Part shown: positions 26,201 through 37,489 of the stretch, piece by piece | Numbering within the stretch: position 1 is the stretch's first letter | How the letters are laid out: each line of letters starts with the position of its first letter | Assembly: GCA_022605405.1 (NCBI GenBank) | Contig: JABYQQ010000002.1 | Span: forward strand, 2,790,001-2,854,000 | Direction: 5' to 3' | Source: Earliella scabrosa | Lineage: Eukaryota; Basidiomycota; Agaricomycetes; Polyporales; Polyporaceae | Length of the DNA: 64,000 nucleotides | Notes under the pieces: generated by a model | Told to the model about the DNA's origin: nothing | What the model saw: only the letters and a program-made list of their open reading frames with translations | Database searches by the model: none | Made by a program: the position numbers and the translations under genes

Positions 26201-27223
26201 AGACCCTCGAAGACGAAGTCTCTCGCGGACCTCAAAGGAAAAGCGCGAGCTGTTTCTCCTGTGCCGACCGACAAGCAGGACGACAACGAGACGACTGTCC
26301 CAGTCGACGACCCGTCCGGGCCCGTTGACCGCAAAGGCAAGGGCCGCGCTTACTCCCCTGGACCTCTTGCCGCCGACTCTGGCGTTCCTAGTGTGATGGT
26401 GGAGGCATCGGCGTCGGGCTCGTCGCTTTCCAGTCGTCTCTCGCGCGCATCGGCGTCGGCCTTCCGCGGGGGAGGCGCGCTGCCGACGGGAACGAAGATA
26501 AGCCTCCGGAAGCTGGCTGAGGTGGCGCAGATCAATGGGATGAGGACTGGGATGATCTCGACCGTCTCTTCGGAGTCGCTTCGCGGTCGTGAGCTCGCCT
26601 CTGGCTCGGGGTCTACTTCCGCTGCGGTCCCTCCCCCTTCTTCTGCCTCTGCGGCTCCTGCCTCTGCCTCAGCTGCGATCGGGTCTGGTGCAACAGCTGC
26701 TTTGATCCTCCCTGGCTCTTCGCCGGCCGCTACAGATCTATCAGCAGAGTCTTCTAACCTTGCAACGCCTCTGCGAAAGCTGATGGAGCAAGTCCATACC
26801 GGCCAGACACAACCTCCAACGACAGTGGCAGATTCGTCGAAGACTTCGCCAGTCGAGGGCAACGCGCCTCCTCCCCTCTTGTTGCCCACCAAGCATCTGG
26901 CGTCCGCCCTGGACCCCGAGCCTCACTCTGTAGACCTAGTAACTACGAGTCGGCACATCAGGCGCGCGACGCCGACCGACTCGGCCGTCGTCTGCTTGAA
27001 CAGCAGCGAGAGCAAGACGGCGTCGGGACTGGTTCCGCGGCGTTTGACGACTCCTCTGATACTTGCAACTCCCTCCGGCGCGGATGCGGCTCTCAACAAT
27101 CACGCGCATCGTGCTGCTAATGTTCAGGACGAAGACGACGAGATCATCGTTTGGCACGGTCCAGGACGGTCTGACCGGAGGAGCGGCGGGCTGGCCCGCG
27201 ATGTCGCCGTGCAGTGCAGTTGA
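23261..27223 (+). CDS. Large single-pass membrane protein, mostly disordered, function unknown
   Basis: I do not recognise this family. The ATG at 23261 (MSHARVQAVLASFLPLLPLF) is preferred over one at 23168, because a hydrophobic leader follows directly and the 5' side is pyrimidine-rich. Residues about 105-135 form one strong membrane segment (FPVVFLVGFAAGVFLTSLLC, then SIAYCLIAY). The rest is Ser/Pro/Asp-rich. The first open frame ends in a stop only if a GTGAGT intron after KSFGKRVRRATS is not spliced. Splicing continues into FVVARFGMGRGQQVSLTPDG, then via two more phase-matched introns (AG+C giving Ser each time) into a long low-complexity exon that ends RDVAVQCS at 27223. The total would be about 1,250-1,300 residues. 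It is possible that two genes are merged here, but all three junctions preserve frame. Confidence 0.68.
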
Positions 27224-27721
27224 GGACTGTTGGGGACTGTTATACATTACTATCTCTTCGGTCTGGTTTTGTCACTCTGGTCCTTGTGTTTCGAATATCA
27301 TGTCTTGTCTATACATGGGGAGCACGAGCCTCGAATGCATACGTCGATCATTTCGTGCGGAGGCGGGCGAATTCTTCAGCGCTTCAGCTGCGGCCCGTCG
27401 GCCCGACCTAAACATGGCAGGCGAGTACCTTTTCGTCGATCGTTTTTTTTCTTTCTTTGACACTCCAACTCAAGCAGTGTAAGGTTCACATTGGCTTCGG
27501 GCCCTCTCCTAGGACCTAGCCAAGTTGTGGAGATACTCTGAAGGCAAACGCTCGCGCAGTCACTCTGCCATTCGTTACGTAGGTCGGCGTGCGCCTCCGA
27601 GCACTATGATGACTCGATATGACGCTGGCAGCATCTCACGGGTTTGTTCCCATCCCACTCTCCAGGAATCTGCGAATCGTCGTGGGGTTGGGTCTGTGCT
27701 CGTTGCGTCTCTCTCAACGCC
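27224..27721. other. Intergenic upstream of MFS paralogue 4
   Basis: Five hundred bases without a supportable gene, between the end of the long membrane protein gene and the next plus-strand ATG. A short T/C-rich run lies near 27,443-27,460. Confidence 0.4.
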
Positions 27722-29547
27722 ATGGCTACTCTATCCGAGGAGGAGCGTCCACTGCTGTCCGAGGAAGAGCGAGCGAAGCCTCCCAAGCCCACTCCTCTGC
27801 CGACGGGCCAGATCGCCATCCTCATGGTGCTGCAGCTCGCTGAGCCCATCACGTCGCATTGCATATATCCGTTCATCAACCAGGTAAGCTTCAGTGCATT
27901 CGTGTTCCCTTATGACCCGTATAGTTGATCAGGATTCAATGTCCAGTTGATCAGCGAGCTCGACATCACGGGCGGGGACGAGAAGAAGGTCGGATATTAT
28001 GCAGGACTGATTGTGGGTCAATCGCTGCACTCTCAAGTGCAATGGTCTCTGACGATGCACGAACAGGAGTCGATATTCTTTGCTACAGAGGCCATGTTCG
28101 CGTTTCAGTGGTCGCGCCTCTCGGATCATGTTGGACGAAAGCCGGTCCTGCTCATGGGGCTTGCCGGTCTGTGTATATCCATGCTCCTCTTTGGCTTGTC
28201 GCGGACCTTCTGGGCTCTCGTCATGAGGTACGTGGGTAGTCAAGGCCTCATATCGCCTACGTTTGACCATCGTTGACTCTTCTAGTCGGAGCCTTGTGGG
28301 GGTGCTGAATGGCAACACCGGCGTGATGAAGAGTATGATCGGGGGTGATTATTTCTTCTGAACACCCCTACTATGCACGCATACTCATATTGCCGCGGCT
28401 GTGCAGAGCTGACGGATGCAACGAATATTGCTCAGGGATTCGCGTTCATCCCGGTCGCGTGGGCCACTGGGACGACTATAGGGTATGTCTCACGATCAGC
28501 TTCGAAATCTTGTTGGCTCATCTGTGCACCAAGACCTCTTATGGGAGGCCAGCTCTCGAAGCCTCACAACAGATGGCCACGGCTATTCTCGCATCCGTTC
28601 TGGATCAAGTTCCCGTACTTCCTCCCTTGTGCGGCTGCTTCGGCGTTTTCTGCCTTCAGCTTCATGATCACGGCGGTATTTCTCAAGGAGGTCTGTCCCT
28701 TCGCTCATACCTCTCTGGACCATCCATATAACACTAGTGCCGTGTCGACTGTCGTCAAGCGGCCGCGTAGGACCGAATCCTCATCATGCGACGAGGCACC
28801 ATCTCCCATAGTTGAAGGACCTCCGCCGCTCCGCACGATCCTGACGCGCCCCGTCCTCCTCTCCATTGCGAACTACGGCGCGCTCGCACTCGCCGACATC
28901 GCGTTCTTCGCGCTCGTCCCGCTCTTTTTTGCGACACCCATCACTCTAGGCGGGCTCGGGCTTCCGCCTCCCACCATCGGCGCGATTCTGGGCGGGCTGG
29001 GTCTCCTCAACGGTCTCATACAGGGGCTCTTCTTCTCGAGGGCCGTTGACAGATGGGGCCCGAAGCGCGTCTTCCAAGTGGGCATGCTCATGTTCGTCCC
29101 GCTTTACGCACTGTTCCCCGTCATGAGCATGGTTGCGAAGGCGCACGGCGGGATTACCCCCATCGTCTGGGCGTTGCTGGCCGTGCAGATGGTGCTCTTC
29201 GTCATTATGGACCTCGCTTTTGGTGCGTGCAGAGATTCAACCCCGCGTATCGGTTACTGAATGGGTCGGGATCGTGCATAGGTGCGATCTTCATCTTCGT
29301 CTCGTCCTCGGCGCCGGACAACCGCTGTCTGGGTGCGGTCAACGGCGTCGCGCAGGTCATTGGAGCCAGCACACGGGCGATCGGACCGGGCGCGTCGACG
29401 TCCCTCTTTGCGACGTCGCTGGAGCACAACTGGCTGGGGGGATACGCCGTGTATCCCATCCTCATCGTGTTCAGCGCAGCGCTGTTCTGTGTATCGGTGC
29501 CACTACCGCGTAGGATGTGGCCGAAGAAGGACGAGCGAAGAGATTGA
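27722..29547 (+). CDS. MFS transporter, DHA1-like, inverted paralogue 4
   Basis: This is a fourth copy of the carrier found at 8.6-15.9 kb, here on the opposite strand. It starts at 27722 (MATLSEEERPLLSEEERAKP). Exons in order give LAEPITSHCIYPFINQ, LISELDITGGDEKKVGYYAG, the motif A exon (WSRLSDHVGRKPVLLMGLAG), SRSLVGVLNGNTGVMKSMIG and ELTDATNIAQGFAFIPVAWA. Then come PLMGGQLSKPHNRWPRLF with KFPYFLPCAAASAFSAFSF, a long exon with LGGLGLPPPTIGAILGGLG and VDRWGPKRVFQVGMLMF, and a last exon with SSAPDNRCLGAVNGVAQV that ends LPRRMWPKKDERRD at 29547. It looks intact. The last part of this gene, from about 29,320, is also the left end of a 4.3-kb inverted duplication; the other arm keeps only a decayed 3' fragment. 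Confidence 0.9.
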
Positions 29548-29862
29548 ATTTCGGGGTGAGGGTTCTGTGTGTGTCCTTCCTTTTGTTACGAGTCCTGCTC
29601 ACTCTGGAACACGATACGCCATAGATGGTCCGCTCATAAAACAGAGTACACGCACTCGACGCCTAGACATGCAGATCTGTGCTGCGCGCACATTGCGTAT
29701 TCATTTGGACGATGCGGCGGTGCGATCGAATACACGGATAGAAGCTTGGTACAACGAGCAACAGCAACGTGCGAAAACCCTCCAATCTGAGAATTTGCCC
29801 TTTCTCTTCGCTTTCCATCTCCAATTCTTGCACGTCGGTCGACGGCGCTCATGATGCTCGAC

Positions 29863-32002
29863 CTATTTAGTCTTCGTCGCACGCTTCTTCTTCCTCGTAC
29901 CGAAGCTCAACGACGACGCCAACCTGGACATCGCGCTGCGACCGTGGCCGGACGTTCCGTCCGGAGTCTGTTTCGCGCGTTTGGATCAGAATGCATCGCA
30001 GACACGCCGATGGAAACGTACCGTCTGGGGCTGGGGGTCTCCCTGCATCAGCCCATCGCCCGTACCATACTGAGGCGCATCCAGACTGGTCGCAGACTGG
30101 GACACCATCGTCTGCATCCAGGGGTCTGCGTCCGCGTCAAGGTTGAGGTTCACAGTCTGCAGTCATCGTGCGTAACGAGTATGATCAGGAGTCCACAGCA
30201 AAAGCGGAGGCGGAGCACGTACAGGATGATAAGACCCTTGTCCGTACGGGCGATCACTGCTGACCGAAGGCGTAGAGGCAGTCACTGATGGCGCGCTCGA
30301 GCGCTGGCCGGGTTCGACCCGTCCCCGGGCCGCTATGGATGCGTAGGAGAAGGGACTGACAGAGGGAGCCCGTGATGACCCATGAGGCGATGGGGCTGGG
30401 AGCGAAGGCATGCTACTGTACGCAGCCTTATCTTTCCCTCCACCGGGTAGAATACCGGCCCCAGGCTTCGCATACAACAGAGATGAGTCCGTTGACGCGG
30501 GAGCGTGATTTAGAATGGTCGGACGCACCAAGGACAGGCTAGATGGGGCTCCGGCATGCTGCATGCCCGACGTACGCGAGTTGAAGGTCGGGGCGCCGGG
30601 AGACCACTGCGACGTCTGCGGGGAAGCGCTACGGGCAGGTAGGAGCTGAGACAAGCTCCCGCTCGGCGATGATTTCCGTGACGTCCAAGCCAAGGGAGGA
30701 GTGTGCTGGCTAGCGACCAAGTCCCGTAGTTGTGCGTTGTATGAGCCGGAAGGGCTGCCGCTGCCACTGTCAGACGAGTACGTGCTACCTGGCCGAGGGC
30801 CGAGGTGTGCCTTTGAGTAGGCTTTAGGGAAGGGTGCGCCGCCGAGCTGCCCACTGCTGTCCGCATTGACATGCGTTGTCTGTACGTCGGTGAGCTGAGA
30901 GCGGAGGCGTCAGGTAGATTGGCGAACGTCGTACGCACAGATGACGTGTCTACCATCGACCGCGAATCGGTGGGACTATGCGTGAGGCTATCATGTGATC
31001 TGGAGGCGAGGTTCGTGCGTAGCAGAAGGGAAAACCGGCTAGCATTGCCGCTACCGGAAGGGCCCAACACAGCAGACGCTTGAGGAAGGGAGGAGGTACT
31101 GGCACCCATGCTTCCTCTACTTGATACTGGAGTGCCTGGCGCCGTGGAGGGTCCCTGACATCGTTGTCAACCCATGTCAACGGAGTTTCGGGTCAACAAC
31201 ACACATACCGGTGAAGCGTCCCCGTGTGTCTGACGCCAACCCTGAGAATTGGTGAGCTGTGATTAAACCTCATATACATATAGGAAGCACGGCTGACTTC
31301 ATAGTTTCTCCACCACTCGCCAACCTCCGTGGGCCGAGCCGAGCCGAACGCGATCCAATTGTCCCAACGTGATTGGCAGAGCTGATCAATTCGCTTGACA
31401 TCCCCCTCGTCAAACGCGTAGCACGGCGCGTTCTTACTCTCCTCCCTGCGAGGCCACAATCCGAGGTCTGTCATATATCGGCTAGTGGTCGAATGGAGAA
31501 AGAGGATCAACCACATGTTCCTCCCGACAGGCCATTCGGGGTCAGTGTGGAAGTGGATGTCGACCTTGTCTAGTGAGACATGTGGATAGATGGCGCATAT
31601 GAAAAGACGAAGAATGAGGGGAAGAGCGTCGGGGTCTGATGTGCGAGAGATGGTTCCCATGAAACATGCGCGAACCGAGAGACGTGCATCATCCTCATGA
31701 ACATCTTCAAGGAGTATGCAGGGCCGGTAGTGAGCGTTGCCATCTTGAGAGACATTGGAGTTCGATTTGCTGAAGTTATCGACATAGTATTGATGTGCGG
31801 TAGGGGTAGGATTGGCGGATCCGAATTGGACCCCTTTGAAAATCGCTTTGATGACGCGATGGATACTCTCACCGGTCACGTAGACATAACCGCGCAGGAA
31901 GTAGCGGCCAGAGACTCGGTCACGCCTCTGTCGACGAGGGTTGAGACAATGGGGGCAATCAGAACTCGAAGCCTGAGGGGAAGGCGGCGATGGCTGGAGC
32001 AT
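29863..32002 (-). CDS. Gene Y, copy 1: unknown protein with conserved N-terminal domain and basic C-tail
   Basis: I do not recognise this family. The start at 32002 gives MLQPSPPSPQASSSDCPHCL. The first exon encodes about 240 residues with motifs shared with copy 2: a CPxC pair, VYVTGESIHRVIKAIFKGV, YYVDNFSKSNSNVSQDGNAH, RPCILLEDV, SLDKVDIHFHTDPEW and EWWRNYE. Two introns follow (GTCAGC...CTCAG and GTATGT...GTCAG). A Ser/Thr/Pro-rich region comes next, interrupted by an intron beginning GTGCGT (near 30,950), then SSPSGSLSQLLPARSASPQT. Two more introns lead to the basic end SLSFGTRKKKRATKTK, stop at 29863-29865. The last intron contains a TGA in the unspliced frame, which supports splicing. 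It diverges from gene Z with 333 bases between the ATGs. The lysine-rich end could be a nuclear or nucleic-acid-binding signal; that is inference. Confidence 0.75.
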
Positions 32003-32335
32003 GGAAAGCGCTGTGCTCTGACGGAAGAGAGAGGTCCAAATGCGAAGGTGAGGTGGAAGTCAGATCGCGTAGCGCCATAATATGCCAACCATCGACGGGT
32101 TCTGCGGATACAGTAGTAGCCTCATGTAAACCTGGCATGCAGGGCATGGAGAGAGCGATGTTTCTTGGCAGACTACGTTTTGAACTCAATGAGCGCTTCA
32201 ATCTCCTGGCGAATTGTCAACAACGCCAAATAGATTCCCACGCGGATGACACGTTGACTGTTGCTCCTACAGCCACAGCTCACCCACACGGTCCTACAGT
32301 CGGTCCCTGTCATTCCTTCGCTCTCAATCATTGTC

Positions 32336-33579
32336 ATGTCCGGACTACCTCCTTTCTTTGCGGCCCTACGCTCTGGAGAGATACCTATGCCAACAAAGCT
32401 CTTCGCGCCGAATATACGTCGATTTGCAGTGATTCGTCTTAACCCGATAGCCATGGTTCAGGACTTTGGGGACCCTGAGGCGTTGGCAGAAGCAACAGCC
32501 ATGTCTACGCAAAAGTACATTGTTTTCTTGGTGAACGTAAGGGCTTACCGTCTATTTGGGTAGCTCGTGGTACTGATACACTCTACAGGCACTATGGCTC
32601 CCTATGCCCGCCAATCCGTGGCACGGCTATACGGTCAAACCCATCGCCCCTACGCTGCGCGTCGAAGATCTTTCACGGGGCTTGACCTCAGATATGGTCG
32701 TACCTATTGCGCCGAACAAATCCCATCCTAACGGCCGCGCACCCATCCATACCGACAGACCATTCCCATTCTCCAACTGCTACTTCTGGTACCAGTACGA
32801 GCGCATGCTGCGGGTCATTGCGAGACCGGAGATGTTTGATCACGAAGATGCCGTAGCGCTCGACACCGAGGCATACTTTCAGATGAATCAGGAGTTCAGA
32901 GAGGACATGCTTCGCTCAGCAGAAATGCGGCAACAGCATGTGCCGGAGGTTCAAACTACGCCTGAGCCTCCATCTGCACCTGAAGCTCACTCTGTTCCAG
33001 ACGAGACGGACTCCCGCGGCGATTTTGATAGTTCCTTACAATGCGCAGACGGCATGCCTCCTTTGGATCTATTTGGAGACGACGTAGATCCTATGCAGAC
33101 GGAGCTTCTCCCTCTCGTCGATCTCTGGCTCAATCTGACCACTCACCTTACTGAAGACACAATTCCAAGTCCCGAAGACTTCATCAAGGAGACTGATACT
33201 ATTGTATCGTACGTGTGGTCTTTATTTAGTGTTTGACGACCAAGCTCATATTCTACAGGATCATCATGCGCTCGCGCAAGAGACGAGCAGAGAGAGAGGC
33301 GCGTGAACATCGCGACCACCACAACGCGACTGCATCTCAGGCCGAGTGCGCCGTGCCATCTCCTGCAGCTCATGAATTGGACGTCGATAACAATCAGAAG
33401 TCTGACGGTGCGTTTTGCCAGTCGGCCTCGGTCCGTCTAGACGGCGTTATCTGATCTCATTGTCCGCAGAGCGGCACCGCCCGGCTCCACCGAAGAACAT
33501 GCGTCGGAAGTCCAGCATGTCACTGAAGCGTGCATTTCGGGCCGTTCGTACGCATATCATACGCTGGCAGAAGCACTAA
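32336..33579 (+). CDS. Gene Z, copy 1: unknown protein with basic amphipathic C-tail
   Basis: I do not recognise this family. The ATG at 32336 begins MSGLPPFFAALRSGEIPMPT. Four exons are joined by introns that keep frame: after FLVN (GTAAGG...CTACAG), after DTIVS (GTACGT...CTACAG, restoring Ser) and after KSD (GTGCGT...CCGCAG, restoring Glu). Conserved blocks are KLFAPNIRRFAVIRLNPIAM, DPEALAEATAMS, ALWLPMPANPWHGYTVKPIA, LSRGLTSDMVVPIAPN, PFPFSNCYFWYQYE and RVIARPEMF. An acidic, Pro-rich middle follows, then a basic stretch RSRKRRAEREAREHRDHH and the tail LKRAFRAVRTHIIRWQKH, stop at 33577-33579. About 335 residues. The tail looks like a short basic amphipathic helix. Copy 2 at 47,599-48,837 is also intact, so both seem to be under constraint. 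Confidence 0.78.
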
Positions 33580-33837
33580 GCCTCGTCAGGTCTACCTCGC
33601 TGTTTAGACATTTTCCCCGACGTTTAGTCTTCGTATCCCTAATCTCATACCATGCGTCGTCTGTGTTGTGCACCCTTCAACTTCTTCACGTTCGTTCCCG
33701 CGTGATGTTGCTCTGTGTGTCAGTTGCCATCGTGAAGACCGGATTACACACTGATTACTAGGGATAGGACCATCCAGCGTACCCACCGCTGTGCTCCAAG
33801 TCCGTTCATGGTCGCGCGCAGGCGACCTGGAACTCCT

Positions 33838-34824
33838 CTTTCCTCATGTCCGCGAGGACAGGCCCCGACAGTCTTTAACGGGGCCTTCAGCGCATCATTC
33901 CCACCTTCCAAGCATTCAGTACGATCATCGTGAACACTGATCTGCGCAACGCCGTTTTGCTCCAGAATATCTCCACCAGGCCGAGCCCCCGTAGCGTCGC
34001 GTTTCGTATGGACGTCTTGAAGCAGCGCCAACTCACCTCTCTCGTGCTCTCAAACATCGTGCGCGGAGACGAGCTTGCCATCTTTGACACTCCCCATGTG
34101 CGTACGCTGGCCATGTACCATTCCGGGCGTGCAAGCATCGACGCACGGCAGGTCGCCCTCGCCCGCGCGGCCGAACACTTCCCCGGTGGAGACGTGCACC
34201 TGGAAGTCATTATTCACTCGAGACAAATTCGTGCAGGCCCAGCAGGCCGACCCCGCCCTCACACTCTCTTCCATCCTCCAACCACTCTCGACCGTGAATT
34301 TCATCGAGCTCTCGACGCTCACTCTTGACCTGGGCTCCGCCCCGGTCACGGACCGCGACGTGTGCAAGCTCGCATCGGGGCTCCCCGCGCTCGTGCACCT
34401 GCAGCTTGCGTTCAAGCTGCAGGCATCCTGGCCGAGCGCGCACGCGCTCGTCGGGCTCGCAATTGGCTGCCCGGCGCTGCGCGTGCTCGACTTTGGCGGG
34501 ATGCGCGTGGCCGAGACGGACTTTGCGGAGGTTGAGACGTACCCGTTTTGCGACCATCAACTTAGCGTATTTCACGTGCGCGTCGCGCGGTATGAGCTCG
34601 ACCGAGTCTGCGCGATGGTGCTGGACAAGATCTTCCCGCACTTGGACGTTGAGGCGTCGAGACGACGGTTCAGGGACGTCCATCCGCAGTTCTACGTCCC
34701 CGGTCATAGCGAGAGTCGCGCTCGGAGCTGTTGGTCCTATGTGACCTCGAGCAGTGACGAGGAGCGGTGGTGGAAGGTCTTGGACCGACTGGATGCGTTC
34801 CATCAGGCGCGGGAGGAAGTATGA
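33838..34824 (+). pseudogene. 5'-truncated F-box/LRR gene copy
   Basis: This segment is a copy of the 3' half of the F-box/LRR gene at 52,180-53,993, in inverted orientation. It begins in sequence matching the codons for APTVFNGALSASFP and lacks the F-box and the first repeats. Compared with that copy it has in-frame damage: a block around KQDALIRLPPGF is missing near 34,015 and codons for STMPRLS are altered. The end is well preserved: LDLGSAPVTDRDVCKLASGL, QLAFKLQASWPSAHALVG, LRVLDFGGMRVAET and a stop after HQAREEV at 34824. A frame change at about 34,194-34,236 is shared with the other copy and may be a 43-base intron. Its position just outside inverted-repeat arm 1, converging on an intact F-box gene, suggests a rearrangement product. 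Confidence 0.72.
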
Positions 34825-34966
34825 AGTGTGGTGGTTTGGAAACAGTTGTGATTTATCGATCGCCCTGCGGTAAACTCCCTCCCCACCTCGTCGCGTTCTT
34901 TACAGGCAGTCCCATGCGTCTGGTGTAGAGGAGCACTGTGTCCTCCGCACTCATTGACCCCAACAT

Positions 34967-36831
34967 CTACTCTTCCTTCTGTGCCACCGCATGCCGCGAC
35001 TCCAACTCGTCGAAGACGCCCCGCCACCTCTCCCGCGCTGCACGCAGCCTCTCCATCTCGTTTAGGACCTCGGGCCACTGGGACCCACGCGTGCAGTCGT
35101 CCTCCACCACATCTGCACCCAACTCCGGCACGCTGAGACGCGGGAAGAGCCAATCGAGCGTCCAGGCGCCGAACACGGGTTCGGGACACTGCAGCGATTG
35201 AATGCGGAGCACGTGAAGTGGGTGGTCCAGCGGGCGCGGGTGGTGGCTGTCGTTCAACTCCTTCGTGTCGATGCGCGCTGCTCCGAGGCGGAGCGAGGTT
35301 AGCGCAGGGCAGCTGCGGGCGATGGCACGGAGCGTGCGCGAACAGACCATGCGGGAATAGTAGTAATCGTGTGCCTCTTCCGGGAAGGCGAGCGTGAGGG
35401 TGGTGACGCGGGGGACGCTCTCGGCGATCACAACGAGGTCGCTGTGCTCGAGCCGGAGCCAGTTGAAATCGAGCGAGAGTGTCTCGAGGCTGGTCAGGTT
35501 CAGCAGCGGGCGTACCGAGGATGCGAGCAAGTCAGGTTGCTCCTCTGCGTCCCAGACGAAGTGGAATGAATAGCTGTTGAGCAGCTTCCATTCGAGAGAA
35601 CGCAGCTCGCGATAGTGGTCGCCGATGAACTTCAGTGTTTCGAAGCAGGACGTCGAGGACACGCCGTCCACGATGGCGTGGTGGACGCTGAGCGAGTACA
35701 GTCGCGAGGCGTGGAAGACCCGGAGCTCATCTGGGTGTGTGATATTTGACAGAGCGAGAGAAGTGATGCCGCCGAAGTGAAGGCCCGGGCGCGGATGCAA
35801 CAAGACATCTTCACCGAGCGTGACGCCGAAAGCGATGTGTGTGAGCCGTGGGAGGCTGGAGAGAGTATTAAGGAGGCTTGAGTTTGCTAGCCCAACATCA
35901 TCGGTGCGCATCTCGAAGTGCTCCAATTTCCGTAGCATGCTGATCAAGGACAAAGTTTCACAGAACGTTCGGTGGGCAGTGATTGTCTTCTCTTGCCTAT
36001 AGCGTTGACCGGTCTTGTATAAAGAAATAGGCAAGTCTTCGATGCGTGGATAGGTACAATGTTGGAGGATGAGATATGTAAGACACGGAGTTTCCCGGAA
36101 AATGCTGCTTAATAGCAGCCGAAGGCGATCGCCAATGATCCGAGAAAGCGAGGAGCCCTCAAGCGTGAGTTCCAGGTAGGTGAGCGTCGTAGAGAGGAGG
36201 CGCGGCGTGTCGGCATGGTAGGGAAAGGTGAGCGCCAGCTGCAACTTGCGGAGGGACGGTAGCACTGACGGCGCGTCTAGGCCATGTAATAGGCGGTTCC
36301 AGGACTGGGTGTCCAGAGAGCGCTCTACTGTGAACAGCGATAGCTCACGGATGTGGCTAGCATACTTGCGGCAGCGAGCCAATTCGGGCTCTAAGAGTTC
36401 ACCGCGCAAGGTCTGCGGCAGAGGGAAATATCAGTTCCATCGGTATGAAATGTGCTCTCTTGTGGGCCCGAGCATTGAAGGGTGGTGGGAGCGAGATCAT
36501 GGATTACACTCACCCACCTAGTATTTTGAGGAAAGCCCCGATCTATGAGTCTTCCCGACCCCCACATTTTGCCGTAATCGCTCGGGGGCGCATAGGGTCT
36601 CCATTCAGTGATGAGAGGGTCCAGTGCCTCGCGGTTCGAGAGAAGCCGGAACAACGGATCCAACGTGGTCATCTTCGCCCACAGCGCGCGAATCGCGGGG
36701 TCACGAAATCTCCTGCAGACTTGCGCAAGGTGGAAGAGGTCCTGCTTGTATTGGTCGCTGGCAGCGACGGCGATCTCGTCAATAATAAGCTGAACGATGT
36801 CGAGGATGAGGAGGGCGCGGGAAGTAGCCAT
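34967..36831 (-). CDS. F-box/leucine-rich-repeat protein
   Basis: This is a predicted substrate-recognition subunit for an SCF ubiquitin ligase. The start at 36831 gives MATSRALLILDIVQLIIDEI, an F-box-like N-terminus, continuing LFHLAQVCRRFRDPAIRALW, the usual Agaricomycete F-box texture. Exon 1 ends NTRW at a GTGAGT donor. Exon 2 starts TLRGELLEPELARCRKYASH and runs unbroken for about 480 codons. It contains irregular leucine-rich repeats such as LPRLTHIAFGVTLGEDVLLH, LTSLETLSLDFNWLRLEH and CPALTSLRLGAARIDTKEL. The C-terminus is charged (RLRAARERWRGVFDELESRH, ending AVAQKEE) at 34967. The gene is complete. Remains of a related C-terminus lie at 51,905-52,048. Substrates cannot be inferred. 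Confidence 0.82.
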
Positions 36832-37489
36832 GATGCTGGTCTTGCTATTGGGGATGATCATGGTGATGGTACGGGATCAAGAGGTCGAGGGCGAACGCTC
36901 TCTGCACAAAGAGCGTCCGGATCTGCAGAGCTTCTGTAGATGATTCGCATGACTTCCTCTCAGAGGCAGCGTCCTCTTCGTCGTTGATCATGGATTTCGC
37001 AACAGATGCTGTGCGCGCACCTTGTGTATGCGTGGATGCAATCCGAATCAAATAGTTGTCGAGGTGCACAAGTTTAATCAGTGTGAGGGCGGTGGGTGAC
37101 GAAGTAACTGACAGTAGATTGGCATACTCGATGACAAGCGGTTCGAGTCCAAACGGCATGCATCTTCTGGTCGATGCTCCGGTCTGAACGTGTCAAGATC
37201 CGGACCCATGTCTCGCATACTTAGGAGAGACCTTGAAGGGCTATCAGATTCATCTTCAGTACGGTACAGTACCTGACGTACCGGACACCGGCTGTGGTCT
37301 TCATTGTACAGGTTATCGACGGCTTCAAGTTATCGGTCCAGACTGTCTCACTGTTTGCCATTGCGAATACGTGTACGTTACTGTAATGTGTCGGGATGCA
37401 CGACAAGCTTTTGATGTGATGAGTCCGAACTATATAGCGGTAGAGAACCTGCTGCCTCACGGTCGTCCTTCCAAACATTATGACCATCG
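36832..37489. other. Intergenic, no gene seen
   Basis: About 660 bases upstream of the F-box gene and downstream of the next minus-strand gene. Open frames are below 105 codons and show no motif. Confidence 0.4.

Larger units (their letters stand above)
29320..33625. repeat. Arm 1 of a 4.3-kb inverted duplication
   Basis: This segment matches the reverse complement of about 47,555-51,893. Shared content in order is: MFS 3' end, gene Y (minus), the divergent promoter, gene Z (plus), and a short 3' tail containing GCTGTTTAGAC. Coding exons align almost gap-free while introns and the intergenic part have diverged more, so this is an old duplication. The left boundary falls inside the last MFS exon; the right boundary is where similarity stops about 45 bases after the gene Z stop codon. 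Boundaries are by eye, within perhaps 20 bases. Confidence 0.88.
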
